From contig JAFZOY010000025.1 of assembly GCA_017552705.1 (NCBI GenBank), positions 1 through 34,841 on the forward strand: a stretch of 34,841 nucleotides of DNA, written 5' to 3'. This DNA comes from Bacteroidales bacterium. GTDB taxonomy: Bacteria; Bacteroidota; Bacteroidia; Bacteroidales; UBA1715. Each line of letters starts with the position of its first letter. The stretch's first letter is position 1. The notes below the pieces were generated by a model. It worked only from the letters and a program-made list of their open reading frames with translations, had not been told where the DNA came from and did not search any database. Shown one piece after another: positions 25,559 through 34,548 of the stretch. Made by a program: the position numbers and the translations under genes.

Positions 25559-26485
25559 TTAATCCTCTTTCCGAAGATTATACACTTTCGCCATAACGGA
25601 GCCGGCAATATTGTGCCACACACTGAATACAGCCCCCGGAACCGTGGCCGACTGCAAAGCCGTGAAGTGTTGCTGAGCCAAGGCACAGGCAAGTCCCGAA
25701 TTCTGCATTCCGACTTCCACTGAAAGCGCCACACATTTATCGTGCGGCATACGCATCAGTCTTCCTATGCCATATCCGAGACAAAAACCACATAGATTGT
25801 GCAGAGCCACAACCACAAAAACAACAATTCCAACAGTCCGCAACTGCATGGCATTTGCCGCCACAACCGAACCAACTATCAACGCAATCACTATCGATGA
25901 CAGAGCAGGAAGTATTTCCGCTATTTTTTTCGTAAACGCAGGAAACAATCGCTGAATCACAAAACCCACAATTATCGGAACAATCACCACTTGCACGATC
26001 GACAAAAACATATTCACCACGTCAACATCGACAACCGCACCCGCCAAAAACCAACATAATAGCGGCGTAAGTATCGGAGCAAGAACGGTGGAAACTGCCG
26101 TCATACCAACAGAAAGAGCCAAATCACCTTTTGCCAGATATGTTATGACATTCGATGCGGTTCCTCCCGGGCAACATCCCACCAACACTACCCCAATCGC
26201 CAAATCGGGCGGTAACGAGAAAAGTTTGGCAAGCGTCCACGCGAGTGTCGGCATTATGGTGAACTGCGCAAGACAGCCAATACAAACATTTTTCGGATGA
26301 GTGAAAACGACCTTGAAATCAACGGGTTGCAAAGTTATTCCCATACAAAGCATTATGATTCCCAACAACCAATTTATGCTACGCGTCGGTATCCATAAAA
26401 ACGACGCTGGCACAGCAAACGCCACCACGGCAACTATCAACACAATTACCGCCATGTATGTTTTTATAAAGGAAATGATTCGCAT
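25559..26485 (-). CDS. Bile acid:sodium symporter (BASS) family transporter
   Basis: A 308-residue inner-membrane protein with about ten hydrophobic segments in the two-repeat BASS fold. The sodium-site signature CPGGTASNVITYLAKGD lies in the first repeat, and EVGMQNSGLACALA in the second. Bacterial members import organic acids such as pantoate, pyruvate-like acids or bile acids with sodium; the substrate here cannot be told. The start is confirmed by a promoter whose start point falls about 14 bases upstream. It is divergent from the CDF exporter gene across a 113-base gap and is followed by a hairpin before the srfB-like operon. Confidence 0.9.
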   Translation of the reverse strand: MRIISFIKTYMAVIVLIVAVVAFAVPASFLWIPTRSINWLLGIIMLCMGITLQPVDFKVVFTHPKNVCIGCLAQFTIMPTLAWTLAKLFSLPPDLAIGVVLVGCCPGGTASNVITYLAKGDLALSVGMTAVSTVLAPILTPLLCWFLAGAVVDVDVVNMFLSIVQVVIVPIIVGFVIQRLFPAFTKKIAEILPALSSIVIALIVGSVVAANAMQLRTVGIVVFVVVALHNLCGFCLGYGIGRLMRMPHDKCVALSVEVGMQNSGLACALAQQHFTALQSATVPGAVFSVWHNIAGSVMAKVYNLRKED

Positions 26486-26505
26486 CGTTTTGTATTACCT
26501 CGTCA

Positions 26506-26534
26506 CAAAAATACAAAAACTCACGTTTCTACAA
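26506..26534 (-). promoter_or_regulatory. Promoter of the BASS transporter gene
   Basis: Minus-strand TTG (26534-26532), 18 bases, TATTTTTG (26513-26506). Confidence 0.75.
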
Positions 26535-26550
26535 TTTTCCGATTTCAAAT

Positions 26551-26580
26551 TTGTTCTTTCTCCACGATTTAATACATTTG
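26551..26580 (+). promoter_or_regulatory. Promoter of the CDF exporter gene
   Basis: TTG (26551-26553), 19 bases, TACATTTG (26573-26580). The expected start near 26586 precedes the ATG at 26599 by about 13 bases. It is divergent from the BASS promoter, the two -33 elements being 16 bases apart. Confidence 0.8.
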
Positions 26581-26598
26581 TATTAATACTTAAAAGTG

Positions 26599-27483
26599 AT
26601 GAGCAGAGAAACCGATATTTATAAAGTCACACTGGTGGGAAGCATCGGGAATGTGGTTCTTCTCACGTTCAAATTCATAGCTGGAATATTGGGTAACAGT
26701 GCCGCCATGATAGCCGACGCCGTACATTCCCTTTCTGATTTCATCACCGATATTGTGGTGATTCTATTCGTCAACATCAGCACAAAACCTCAAGATGAAT
26801 CACACAGCTACGGACATGGAAAATACGAGACATTCGCCACATTCATTATTGGTCTGATGCTCATTGCGGCAGCCACGGGAATTATTGTTTCGGGAACGTT
26901 GAAATGTGTGTCGTGGCTGAACGGCGAACAACTTGAATCGCCTGGTGTGATAGCATTATGGGCGGCTCTCCTTTCCATTATTATAAAGGAGATTCTGTAC
27001 CGCTACACAGCCTACCACGGCAAACGGATTGAATCACAGGCTGTTGTGGCAAATGCTTGGCACCATCGAAGCGACGCACTCACTTCCATCGGTGCGGCAA
27101 TCGGTATTGGCGGTGCGATCCTGCTCGGCGAAAAATGGACGATTCTCGACCCAATCGCCTCGATTATAGTGGGTGCAATGCTCGTGAAAGTTTCCGTTGA
27201 TTTGGTGAAATCGAGCGTGTTGGAACTTACCGAATGTACGCTTCCACAAGAAACCGAGAAAGAAATCATCGACATAATTCTTTCTTTTCCAGATGTTTGT
27301 GAACCGCACAACCTAAAAACCCGTCGCATTGGAAACAAAATCGCCATTGAAATCCACATACGAATGGACAGCAATGTAACCTTAAAAACCGCCCACGACC
27401 GTGCCACAACAATCGAGCATAAACTGAAAGAGCGGTTTGGCGACGATACGCACGTTACCATTCACATGGAGCCGAAGAAATAA
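26599..27483 (+). CDS. Cation diffusion facilitator (CDF) metal exporter
   Basis: A 294-residue inner-membrane metal/proton antiporter, probably for zinc, iron or another divalent cation, with about six helices and a cytoplasmic C-terminal domain (about 210-294). Metal-site residues occur in helix 2 (Asp40, His43 and Asp47 in ADAVHSLSD) and helix 5 (HHRSDAL), and the family loop YGHGKYE is present. The C-terminal domain has the ferredoxin-like pattern and ends with a His-containing strand (HVTIHME). I use the ATG at 26599; the GTG directly before it is also in frame. It converges on the TonB-dependent receptor gene with 7 bases between stops. Confidence 0.92.
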   Translation: MSRETDIYKVTLVGSIGNVVLLTFKFIAGILGNSAAMIADAVHSLSDFITDIVVILFVNISTKPQDESHSYGHGKYETFATFIIGLMLIAAATGIIVSGTLKCVSWLNGEQLESPGVIALWAALLSIIIKEILYRYTAYHGKRIESQAVVANAWHHRSDALTSIGAAIGIGGAILLGEKWTILDPIASIIVGAMLVKVSVDLVKSSVLELTECTLPQETEKEIIDIILSFPDVCEPHNLKTRRIGNKIAIEIHIRMDSNVTLKTAHDRATTIEHKLKERFGDDTHVTIHMEPKK

Positions 27484-27490
27484 CGTTCCG

Positions 27491-29413
27491 CTATCGTGCT
27501 AAATGCACGTTCAAGCCAACCCGAACCTGCATTCCCGGCTGCTCCACACCGCCATAATCATAATATTGGGTGTTGAACAAATTTGATACCTCAACAAACA
27601 CATTCGTGGTTTCGCTGTTCCAATATACTTGCACGTTGAGCAACGAAAACGGATTATATTCGGTTGTAGCACCATCCGCACCAACGTATGTTCCCACTCT
27701 ATCGCGCCACGTGTATTGCCAATTTGCGCATACACGTTTATAAATTGTATGGTTCAAACTAATAGTCAATGTGTTACGAAGATAATCCAAGGCATATTTA
27801 CTAATCAATGTGCCAGATTCTTTATTCAACCTACAAAACGAATACGAAACACCCACAGTCTTCACAATAGTATTCCAGTTATATTTCATTGAAAGTTCTG
27901 AACCAAAGGCATTTACATTGTCAATATTCATACTGTTCCACACTTCCTCATCGGCAGTCCTCGCCCAATCGATAATATCGGTTCCGATTCTGTAATAACC
28001 TGACACTCTTCCCGATAGCGAATTAGATTGCAATTGTGTGCCAATCTCGAACGTCGTACTTTTCTCGGGACGAAGATTTGGATTCGCCAACTGTGTGGCA
28101 CTTTTGTAATACATATCGGTGAAGGTGGGCAAACGCAACGCGCTGTTTGCATTCGCATAGAAGCGAATCTTCGTGGAAACACGGTAGCCTACATTTGCCC
28201 CCCAGCACACGTTTGTGTGGAACATAGAATTATAATTACCCGAAAATCCGAGTGACGAAGTGAATTTCCCAAAAACAAACGTCTGTTCGCCAAAGCAATT
28301 CACATTCATTCTATTCTTTCCATATATAAAGAATATACTGTCCTCGGGGGCCGACATCGGGACACGTTTCGGTGCCGACAACGCATCGCCAAGCACGTTG
28401 CTCACAATACGTTCGTCACGCAATTCCACGCCAACGGTAGTTTTTCCCACTTTTGAATACAATGCATATTTCACATTTCCTCCGTACAACTGCGAGATAT
28501 GATAATTATGATTACCGTACCACGCGGGAGCGTTTTCCTTATCCCTAAACAGCTCAAACTCTTGATAATGAGCCCGATAGAATACAGAAGAAGAAAAATC
28601 GTTTCGACCAAACGACTTACGCCATTGCAACGATGAAAGCATTGTGTTGTCTTGTTCATACTGATTGGGGTAATTCACTGAATAAAAAGAATTTGCGCCA
28701 AACTTTTTTATCTGTCCACCCAACTGGAACGAACAGGTTCCCACAGTGGAATCACGGTACTCCAAGTGAAGAAACGCATTCGAATACTTAAAATCAGTAT
28801 TGTCGATATAGCCCGACGATTGTTTATGCGACACCGAAGCGGTTGCCGTAAGTTTCTCAGTATGAGCCGTCGCCCCAACGTGCGGAGCCACATAGCCATT
28901 GCTTCCACCAACCAACCCGACCTCAACGCCATTCTCCTTTCGAGTGCCTGTAATTATATTGATTGCCCCACTGAACGCCGACAAGCCAAACACATTCATC
29001 GAAGTTCCCTGCAAAATTTCAATTCTATCAACAACAGAAAGGTCGATTGGAATATCAAGGTTCTGATGCCCAGTTTGTGGATCGGTTACATTCACGCCAT
29101 TTAAAAGAACTATCACTTGGTCGAACGTTCCCCCACGCATCGACAAATCCGCCTGAACGCCATCGGTACCGCGCGAACGGACATCAATGCCCGGCACATA
29201 ATCCAACAAATCGTTCACACTTTGCACCGGCATCGCCGCAATATCCTGTTTCGACAACACAGTAACTATCCGCAATGATTCCGAGGCAAGCGCGGTAGCC
29301 TGTTTCACCACCTCAACCGTCGAAACATCCACCGACAGCGTGTCTCCATTTTCCTGACTCAAACCTACATTCGATGCAAAAAGCATCGCTAAAAACCAAT
29401 TGATTTTTTTCAT
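27491..29413 (-). CDS. TonB-dependent outer-membrane receptor (BtuB-like)
   Basis: A 640-residue outer-membrane receptor for active uptake driven by TonB-ExbBD. A signal peptide (1 to about 19, ending VGLSQ) is followed by a likely TonB box (about 24-32, near DVSTVEVV), a plug domain (about 40-160, with DVRSRGTDGVQADLSMRGG, VLLNGVNVTDP and IEILQGTS) and a 22-strand barrel with the typical NPNLRPEKSTTFEIG. The final strand ends in ARG. There is no SusD partner and no cobalamin riboswitch upstream, so vitamin B12 is not implied; siderophores or other metal complexes are equally possible. The start codon overlaps the stop of the small upstream gene (ATGA), so that gene and the receptor are translated together. 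An in-frame ATG at 29473 is rejected because it precedes the signal peptide. Confidence 0.9.
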   Translation of the reverse strand: MKKINWFLAMLFASNVGLSQENGDTLSVDVSTVEVVKQATALASESLRIVTVLSKQDIAAMPVQSVNDLLDYVPGIDVRSRGTDGVQADLSMRGGTFDQVIVLLNGVNVTDPQTGHQNLDIPIDLSVVDRIEILQGTSMNVFGLSAFSGAINIITGTRKENGVEVGLVGGSNGYVAPHVGATAHTEKLTATASVSHKQSSGYIDNTDFKYSNAFLHLEYRDSTVGTCSFQLGGQIKKFGANSFYSVNYPNQYEQDNTMLSSLQWRKSFGRNDFSSSVFYRAHYQEFELFRDKENAPAWYGNHNYHISQLYGGNVKYALYSKVGKTTVGVELRDERIVSNVLGDALSAPKRVPMSAPEDSIFFIYGKNRMNVNCFGEQTFVFGKFTSSLGFSGNYNSMFHTNVCWGANVGYRVSTKIRFYANANSALRLPTFTDMYYKSATQLANPNLRPEKSTTFEIGTQLQSNSLSGRVSGYYRIGTDIIDWARTADEEVWNSMNIDNVNAFGSELSMKYNWNTIVKTVGVSYSFCRLNKESGTLISKYALDYLRNTLTISLNHTIYKRVCANWQYTWRDRVGTYVGADGATTEYNPFSLLNVQVYWNSETTNVFVEVSNLFNTQYYDYGGVEQPGMQVRVGLNVHLAR

Positions 29414-29796
29414 ATCTGTATAAAAATAAAAAATCCTATCAACATCATAATGAAGAAGATAGGATTCACCCATATTACATATAATAGTGTTCTTTCAGTT
29501 GCAGGACATACATCCGCAGGAACAACCGCATTCACAAGCAGACATTCCAATTGCTCCGCCACACCACCATCATCGGAATCGTCGTCAGAATCGGAATACA
29601 ATGTATAATAAGCAGAGAACGCATCGGTAAGCAACAACCGACGCAAATGTTTGTTTCGCAACAAACCATCGGCAACAGCAATACGCAACCGACCAATGGT
29701 GATTTGTTTACCCAAACTCATAAACGCAGAATATCCTGCCCGATTCCACCGTTTGAATCGGAACGTACGAACGATATATGAAAGCCGTTTTCTCAC
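29410..29796 (-). CDS. Small membrane protein coupled to the TonB-dependent receptor
   Basis: A 128-residue protein. The basic N-terminal half contains YIVRTFRFKRWNRAGYSAF and SLGKQITIGRL, a block I believe recurs in small proteins encoded before receptors in Bacteroidales. It is followed by an acidic run (SDSDDDSDDGG), two Cys, and a C-terminal transmembrane helix (about 104-127). With a basic N-terminus and a tail anchor, the chain probably faces the cytoplasm. Its stop overlaps the receptor start (ATGA), strong evidence that it is a real gene and works with the receptor. Its function is unknown; assistance in receptor production or signalling is speculative. Confidence 0.75.
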   Translation of the reverse strand: MRKRLSYIVRTFRFKRWNRAGYSAFMSLGKQITIGRLRIAVADGLLRNKHLRRLLLTDAFSAYYTLYSDSDDDSDDGGVAEQLECLLVNAVVPADVCPATERTLLYVIWVNPIFFIMMLIGFFIFIQI

Positions 29797-29813
29797 TGCG
29801 TTTTATTTCTGGG

Positions 29814-29821
29814 CAAAAATA
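29814..29821 (-). promoter_or_regulatory. -7 box for the small membrane protein-receptor operon
   Basis: Minus-strand TATTTTTG (29821-29814), 17 bases before the start codon at 29796. A TTG at 29840-29838 is 16 bases further upstream, shorter than the usual spacing. Confidence 0.6.
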
Positions 29822-29896
29822 GAATAATTGAAGGATTCAAAAGTTAAAAATCAAAATTTTCGTCCATCATTTTTATAAGAAATTAGCGGAAAAGGC

Positions 29897-29904
29897 TACC
29901 TTTG
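29897..29904 (+). promoter_or_regulatory. -7 box of the glycosyltransferase gene
   Basis: TACCTTTG at 29897-29904, 17 bases before the ATG at 29922. No clear -33 TTG is present. Confidence 0.6.
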
Positions 29905-29921
29905 AGCAAACAAAACTGACT

Positions 29922-31043
29922 ATGCTTGTTGGATTTATAGCGATTTTTCTTGCCTACTGCTACTCGTTGCTTGTGCTTTTCGCGGTGCGAGGGTGGATAG
30001 TGCACGATAAAAATGCGGAATCCGATCACTCCTACCCATTCTGTTCCGTTGTTATTGCCGCACGAAACGAGGCTGCGTCAATCAAAACGACTATAGAATC
30101 TTTACTCGAACAAAATTACCCACAAGAATGTTTCGAAATTCTTGTGATTGACGACCATTCCACCGACAACACCAAACAAATTCTCGACGCGATGGTGGAA
30201 ACGGCAAAGAATCTCAAGGTGTTTTCGTCGCCCGAACACATTGTCGGGAAAAAACAAGCACTCAAACACGTTCTGAAATTCGCCCACGGCGACCTTCTGC
30301 TGTTTACCGATGCCGACTGCGAAATCGGACGCGAATGGATTGAAACCTACGTTGCATACGCATCTGCCTATCGAGGCAACTTATATTTCGGAAACATACA
30401 GCCCCGCATCAACGAAAAATCTTCCGTTGCGGAAAAATGTGCAGCCCTCGATTTCACCGGAATCTTGGGCGTACAAAATGGATTGGCAAACATTGGCCAC
30501 GCTTTTAGCTGCAACGGCGCAAATATGTGCATCACAAGAAAATTCTACAACATAAACTACGACACGAATGAATCATTTTCGTCGGGCGACGACGTGTTTT
30601 TACTCCACACGGCAAAACGCACAGATAGAAACAGCATCCATTTTATAAAAAATGACAATGCCACCGTAAAAACCAGCGTACCACACACGTTCAAGGAATT
30701 ATTCAACCAACGATGCCGATGGGCTTCGAAAGCAGGCGGATATAAAGACAGAGATTCCATACTCGTTGCTCTGATAGTGTATTTATATTGTTTTGCGCTC
30801 ACCGTAACCGCTGGTTTTGCAATTTTTAATAACCAAATCGCATTGGTACTTTTTTCGTTCTTATTCCTAACAAAACTCTGCATCGACCTTATACTTTTCT
30901 ACGTCACACGAAACCAATTCCAATCGAAAAAATATATCTGGTTAGCCGTACCGTTTGAATGCGTATATTTTCTGTACATCACGATAGTACCTATTGTAAG
31001 TGTTTTTAAATCAACAACATGGAAAGGAAGAACAATACAATAA
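29922..31043 (+). CDS. Membrane-bound family 2 glycosyltransferase
   Basis: A 373-residue inner-membrane enzyme that transfers a sugar from a nucleotide-sugar donor. An N-terminal transmembrane helix (about 2-24) is followed by the GT-A domain: VVIAARNEA near residue 44, LVIDDHSTDNT, the metal-binding DxD as Asp130-Ala-Asp132, a later SSGDDVFLL (the ED-like catalytic acid) and QRCRW, the processive-type QxxRW variant. Two or three transmembrane helices form the C-terminus. This layout is common in enzymes that glycosylate lipids or build short surface glycans. No other glycan genes are adjacent, so donor and acceptor are unknown. Confidence 0.9.
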   Translation: MLVGFIAIFLAYCYSLLVLFAVRGWIVHDKNAESDHSYPFCSVVIAARNEAASIKTTIESLLEQNYPQECFEILVIDDHSTDNTKQILDAMVETAKNLKVFSSPEHIVGKKQALKHVLKFAHGDLLLFTDADCEIGREWIETYVAYASAYRGNLYFGNIQPRINEKSSVAEKCAALDFTGILGVQNGLANIGHAFSCNGANMCITRKFYNINYDTNESFSSGDDVFLLHTAKRTDRNSIHFIKNDNATVKTSVPHTFKELFNQRCRWASKAGGYKDRDSILVALIVYLYCFALTVTAGFAIFNNQIALVLFSFLFLTKLCIDLILFYVTRNQFQSKKYIWLAVPFECVYFLYITIVPIVSVFKSTTWKGRTIQ

Positions 31044-31098
31044 ACTTACTATTCCAGATATTTTCAAAATAATCAGCCGCCAAAATTCTAAAAAATCG

Positions 31099-31106
31099 TA
31101 TTTTTG
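31099..31106 (+). promoter_or_regulatory. -7 box of the SpmAB-like gene
   Basis: TATTTTTG at 31099-31106, 18 bases before the ATG at 31125. It overlaps an in-frame TTG at 31104 that could be mistaken for the start codon. Confidence 0.65.
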
Positions 31107-31124
31107 TACCATAAAACAAAGGCT

Positions 31125-32351
31125 ATGGCGTTGAACTACATTTGGATAGCATTTTTTCTCATCGGTTTTGTTGTTGCCGTTATCCGCCTGATTTTTTTCG
31201 GTGACACCGAAATATTTTCACAAGTGATGCAAGGAGTCTTTTCCGACGCGAAAAATGGCTTTGAAATATCACTTGGACTTACCGGCGTGCTTGCCCTTTG
31301 GTTAGGATTTATGAAAATCGGGGAAAAAGGTGGCATCATCACCTTGCTTGCAAAACTGATAGCTCCGTTTTTCCGAAAAATATTCCCAGAGATTCCGAAA
31401 GACCATCCTGTGTACGGAACAATTATGCTGAACATTGCCGCCAACATGCTTGGACTCGACAATGCAGCAACGCCAATGGGCTTGAAAGCGATGAACGAGA
31501 TGCAGGAATTCAATTCGAAAAAAGAAACTGCATCGAACGCACAAATAATGTTTTTGGTGCTCAACACCTCCGGTTTGACGATTATCCCGACAACAATCAT
31601 GGTTTATCGTGCCCAAGCCGGTGCCGCCGACCCAACCGACATTTTCCTACCAATATTATTCGCAACATTTTTCTCCACTTTAATAGGATTTCTGGCGGTT
31701 TCCATCGTACAGAAAATCAACATCTTCAACAAAACAATCTTGCTATATCTTGGCTCCATCACCGCAATTATTATAGGGTTGCTGATTTATCTGAAATCGT
31801 TACCTGCCGAGACATTAGGAATAGTTTCGAGCGTATTGAGCAATTTGATACTTTTTTCAATAATCATTTCGTTCATTTTGGCTGGTATCATACACAAAGT
31901 CAATGTGTTTGAGGCTTTTATCGAAGGTGCGAAAGAAGGATTCGGAGTAGCGATAAAAATCATTCCAAACCTAATTGCGATACTGGTCGGCATAGGCATT
32001 TTCAGAACGGTGGGCGGTCTTGACCTCATTTGCGACGGACTTGCATATTGTTTCGATGCGATGGGCATCAACACCGATTTCGTTCCCGCCCTGCCAACCG
32101 CAATGATGAAACCGCTCAGTGGTTCAGGAGCACGGGGCATGATGATTGACGCAATGAACACTTACGGCGCTGATTCATTTGCAGGAAAACTCGCCTGTAT
32201 TTTCCAAGGATCAACCGATACCACATTTTATGTGATTGCCGTGTATTTCGGTTCCGTCGGCATCAAAAACACGCGCCACGCCGTTGGTTGCGGGCTTATA
32301 GCCGATTTTGCCGGTATTGTGGCTGCAATTTGTATTGCCTACTTATTGTAA
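31125..32351 (+). CDS. SpmA/SpmB-fusion nucleoside-recognition (Gate) membrane protein
   Basis: A 408-residue polytopic inner-membrane protein in which two Gate/nucleoside-recognition domains are fused: an SpmA-like half (1 to about 215, with NMLGLDNAATPMGLKAM) and an SpmB-like half (about 230-408, with LPTAMMKPLSGSGARGMMID and QGSTDTTFYVIAVYFG). In spore formers SpmA and SpmB act in spore core dehydration. In non-sporing Bacteroidetes the fusion is widespread and its substrate is unknown. The start is set at 31125 by the -7 box just upstream. It stands alone between the glycosyltransferase and the protease on the same strand. Confidence 0.88.
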   Translation: MALNYIWIAFFLIGFVVAVIRLIFFGDTEIFSQVMQGVFSDAKNGFEISLGLTGVLALWLGFMKIGEKGGIITLLAKLIAPFFRKIFPEIPKDHPVYGTIMLNIAANMLGLDNAATPMGLKAMNEMQEFNSKKETASNAQIMFLVLNTSGLTIIPTTIMVYRAQAGAADPTDIFLPILFATFFSTLIGFLAVSIVQKINIFNKTILLYLGSITAIIIGLLIYLKSLPAETLGIVSSVLSNLILFSIIISFILAGIIHKVNVFEAFIEGAKEGFGVAIKIIPNLIAILVGIGIFRTVGGLDLICDGLAYCFDAMGINTDFVPALPTAMMKPLSGSGARGMMIDAMNTYGADSFAGKLACIFQGSTDTTFYVIAVYFGSVGIKNTRHAVGCGLIADFAGIVAAICIAYLL

Positions 32352-32424
32352 TTTTTTCTAAAAAAAAGCCCTATACTATGCTACAAATCAAGATTTTTAC
32401 TACCTTCGTTGAAATTTTATATCA

Positions 32425-34548
32425 ATGAAGCTGAAAAAAATTATACCGATTTCGGTACTTCTTATAACAACTCTCTTATTAGGTGCATTTTTCGTGTATG
32501 AAAACAACGAACCGAAAGAGAAACTTATCATGGTGTCAACCTACGAAATTCTTAAATCGTTCCACTATAGTCCTCAAAATCTTGACGATACATATTCCAC
32601 CAGAATTTTCGACTTGTATTTGAAAAGTCTTGACTACAATAAAGTCTATTTCACAAAAGACCAAATTGATATTTTATCTTCGTACAAAACAAAAATCGAC
32701 GATCAAATTAAAAGCAACTCATTGGAATTCTTCAACTTATCGGTAGAACTTATTGATAAACAGCTGGATAAAATCAAAAATCTATATCCTACTTTATTAA
32801 AAAATCCCTTTGATTTTGCCATTAAGGAAGACATCAACATTAACTCCGACAAACGGGATTTCTGTAATTCGCAGGCCGAATTGGAAGAATATTGGCGTAA
32901 ATACATTAAATATCAGGTGCTTACCGAAATAATCACCTTAGAAAACGAACAAAAAAAGCGGCAAGATTCCTTACAGACAGCTGTAAAAATCAAGACTTTC
33001 GAGGAACTTGAAGATACAGCAAGACAAATCATTCTAAAACGTTACGACACTCGTTTCAAACGAATTGCAAAAATTTCGAGAAACGACCGTTTTTCATCAT
33101 TCGTCAATGCAATTGCCGGAGCTTTTGATCCGCATACAAACTACTTTCCTCCTACCGAGAAAGAAGATTTTGACATATCAATGTCGGGGAAATTGGAAGG
33201 AATCGGTGCCACCCTTTCCGAAAAAGACGGCTATATAAAGGTTGTGGAGATAGTTCCAGGAAGTCCGTCGTGGAAACAAGGCGAGCTAAAAGCCGAAGAC
33301 ATTATATTGAAAGTGGCACAGGGCGACAACGAACCTGTTGATATTGTTGATATGCGCCTTGACGAAGCCGTTCGCCTTATCCGCGGTCCCAAAGGAACGA
33401 AAGTGGTGCTGACTGTGAAAAAAATCGACGGTAGCATTGTTACAATCCCAATTATCCGCGATGTGATTGTATTGGAAGAAAAATATGCAAAATCAACAAT
33501 ACTCACAACCAACGATAAGAAATCCTATAAGATTGGATACATATACTTGCCTCAATTCTATACAGACATGAACGACATCCATGGACGGAAATGTTCGAAA
33601 GATATAGAAAAGGAAGTGAAGAAGTTGAAAGACGCAAATGTTGATGGTATTTTGATTGACTTGCGTAATAATGGCGGAGGCTCATTGAACGATGTTGTGG
33701 AAATTGGTGGTCTATTCATTGACTCAGGACCAATCGTACAAGTGAAGTCAATGGATTCTCCTGCGAAACAATACAGCGACAACGACAAAAAAACGTTGTA
33801 CGACGGTCCGTTGGCAATTATGGTCAACACATTCAGCGCCTCGGCATCGGAAATCTTGGCAGCAGCAATGCAGGACTATAAACGAGCCATTATTATCGGA
33901 ACAGAATCAACCTACGGCAAAGGAACCGTACAGCGAATTGTTGACATCGACAGGCTTGTGTCACATGAATATCAATCACAAAAGCCTCTCGGAGCAATCA
34001 AAGTAACGATTCAGAAATTTTATAGAATCAATGGCGGCACAACGCAGTTCCAAGGCGTAAAACCAGACATTATCCTACCCGATTTGTACGACAAAATCGA
34101 CATTGGAGAAAAAGAACTTGACTATCCTCTTCCATGGTCGGAAATTAAATCGGTTCCGTACGTTACGTGGAAAGCAGCACCAAACTGCAAAGATTTGGTG
34201 AAGAAGAGCGCAAACCGTACTCAGAAAGATTCCGCCTTCCTGTTGATAAAAGAAGCATCGAAATGGCTTGCCGATACAAAAGACCAGGAATCCATTCCGC
34301 TTGAAATCACTAAGTTCAGAAGCAAAGACGAAAAAGACAACGCACTTTCCAAGAAATACAAAAATGCCGGCAAATCGCCAGTGCCATTTGAGGTAATCAA
34401 CTGGACACCAGCATCTAAGGAAAATGCAACGTTGGATTCTGTGGCAAACAAACGGATAGAAGACTGGACAAAATCAATCAAAGAAGATGTTACCTTGTAT
34501 GAATCGTATATGATTTTGTCTGATCACATCAAGACCATAAAAAAATAA
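32425..34548 (+). CDS. prc: Carboxy-terminal processing (tail-specific) protease, S41 family
   Basis: A 707-residue periplasmic serine protease, anchored or exported by an N-terminal hydrophobic segment (about 7-26). It cleaves proteins near their C-termini and in other bacteria trims lipoproteins and peptidoglycan hydrolases. An N-terminal helical domain (about 30-225) precedes a PDZ domain (about 235-345, with GIGATLSEKDGYIKV and GSPSWKQGELKAED). The S41 catalytic core follows: DLRNNGGGSLND, the serine in SASASE (471-476, most likely Ser473 by comparison with Prc) and the general-base Lys499 in YGKGT. A C-terminal DUF3340-like tail (about 575-707) completes it. The length and extra tail match E. 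coli Prc more than the shorter CtpA proteases. A weak TACCTTCG at 32401-32408 may be its -7 box. Confidence 0.93.
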   Translation: MKLKKIIPISVLLITTLLLGAFFVYENNEPKEKLIMVSTYEILKSFHYSPQNLDDTYSTRIFDLYLKSLDYNKVYFTKDQIDILSSYKTKIDDQIKSNSLEFFNLSVELIDKQLDKIKNLYPTLLKNPFDFAIKEDININSDKRDFCNSQAELEEYWRKYIKYQVLTEIITLENEQKKRQDSLQTAVKIKTFEELEDTARQIILKRYDTRFKRIAKISRNDRFSSFVNAIAGAFDPHTNYFPPTEKEDFDISMSGKLEGIGATLSEKDGYIKVVEIVPGSPSWKQGELKAEDIILKVAQGDNEPVDIVDMRLDEAVRLIRGPKGTKVVLTVKKIDGSIVTIPIIRDVIVLEEKYAKSTILTTNDKKSYKIGYIYLPQFYTDMNDIHGRKCSKDIEKEVKKLKDANVDGILIDLRNNGGGSLNDVVEIGGLFIDSGPIVQVKSMDSPAKQYSDNDKKTLYDGPLAIMVNTFSASASEILAAAMQDYKRAIIIGTESTYGKGTVQRIVDIDRLVSHEYQSQKPLGAIKVTIQKFYRINGGTTQFQGVKPDIILPDLYDKIDIGEKELDYPLPWSEIKSVPYVTWKAAPNCKDLVKKSANRTQKDSAFLLIKEASKWLADTKDQESIPLEITKFRSKDEKDNALSKKYKNAGKSPVPFEVINWTPASKENATLDSVANKRIEDWTKSIKEDVTLYESYMILSDHIKTIKK

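Noticed and set aside
29413..29921. Cobalamin riboswitch ahead of the BtuB-like receptor
   Set aside because: The region upstream of the receptor is occupied by the coupled 128-codon gene and a simple promoter; no B12-box or matching structured leader is visible.
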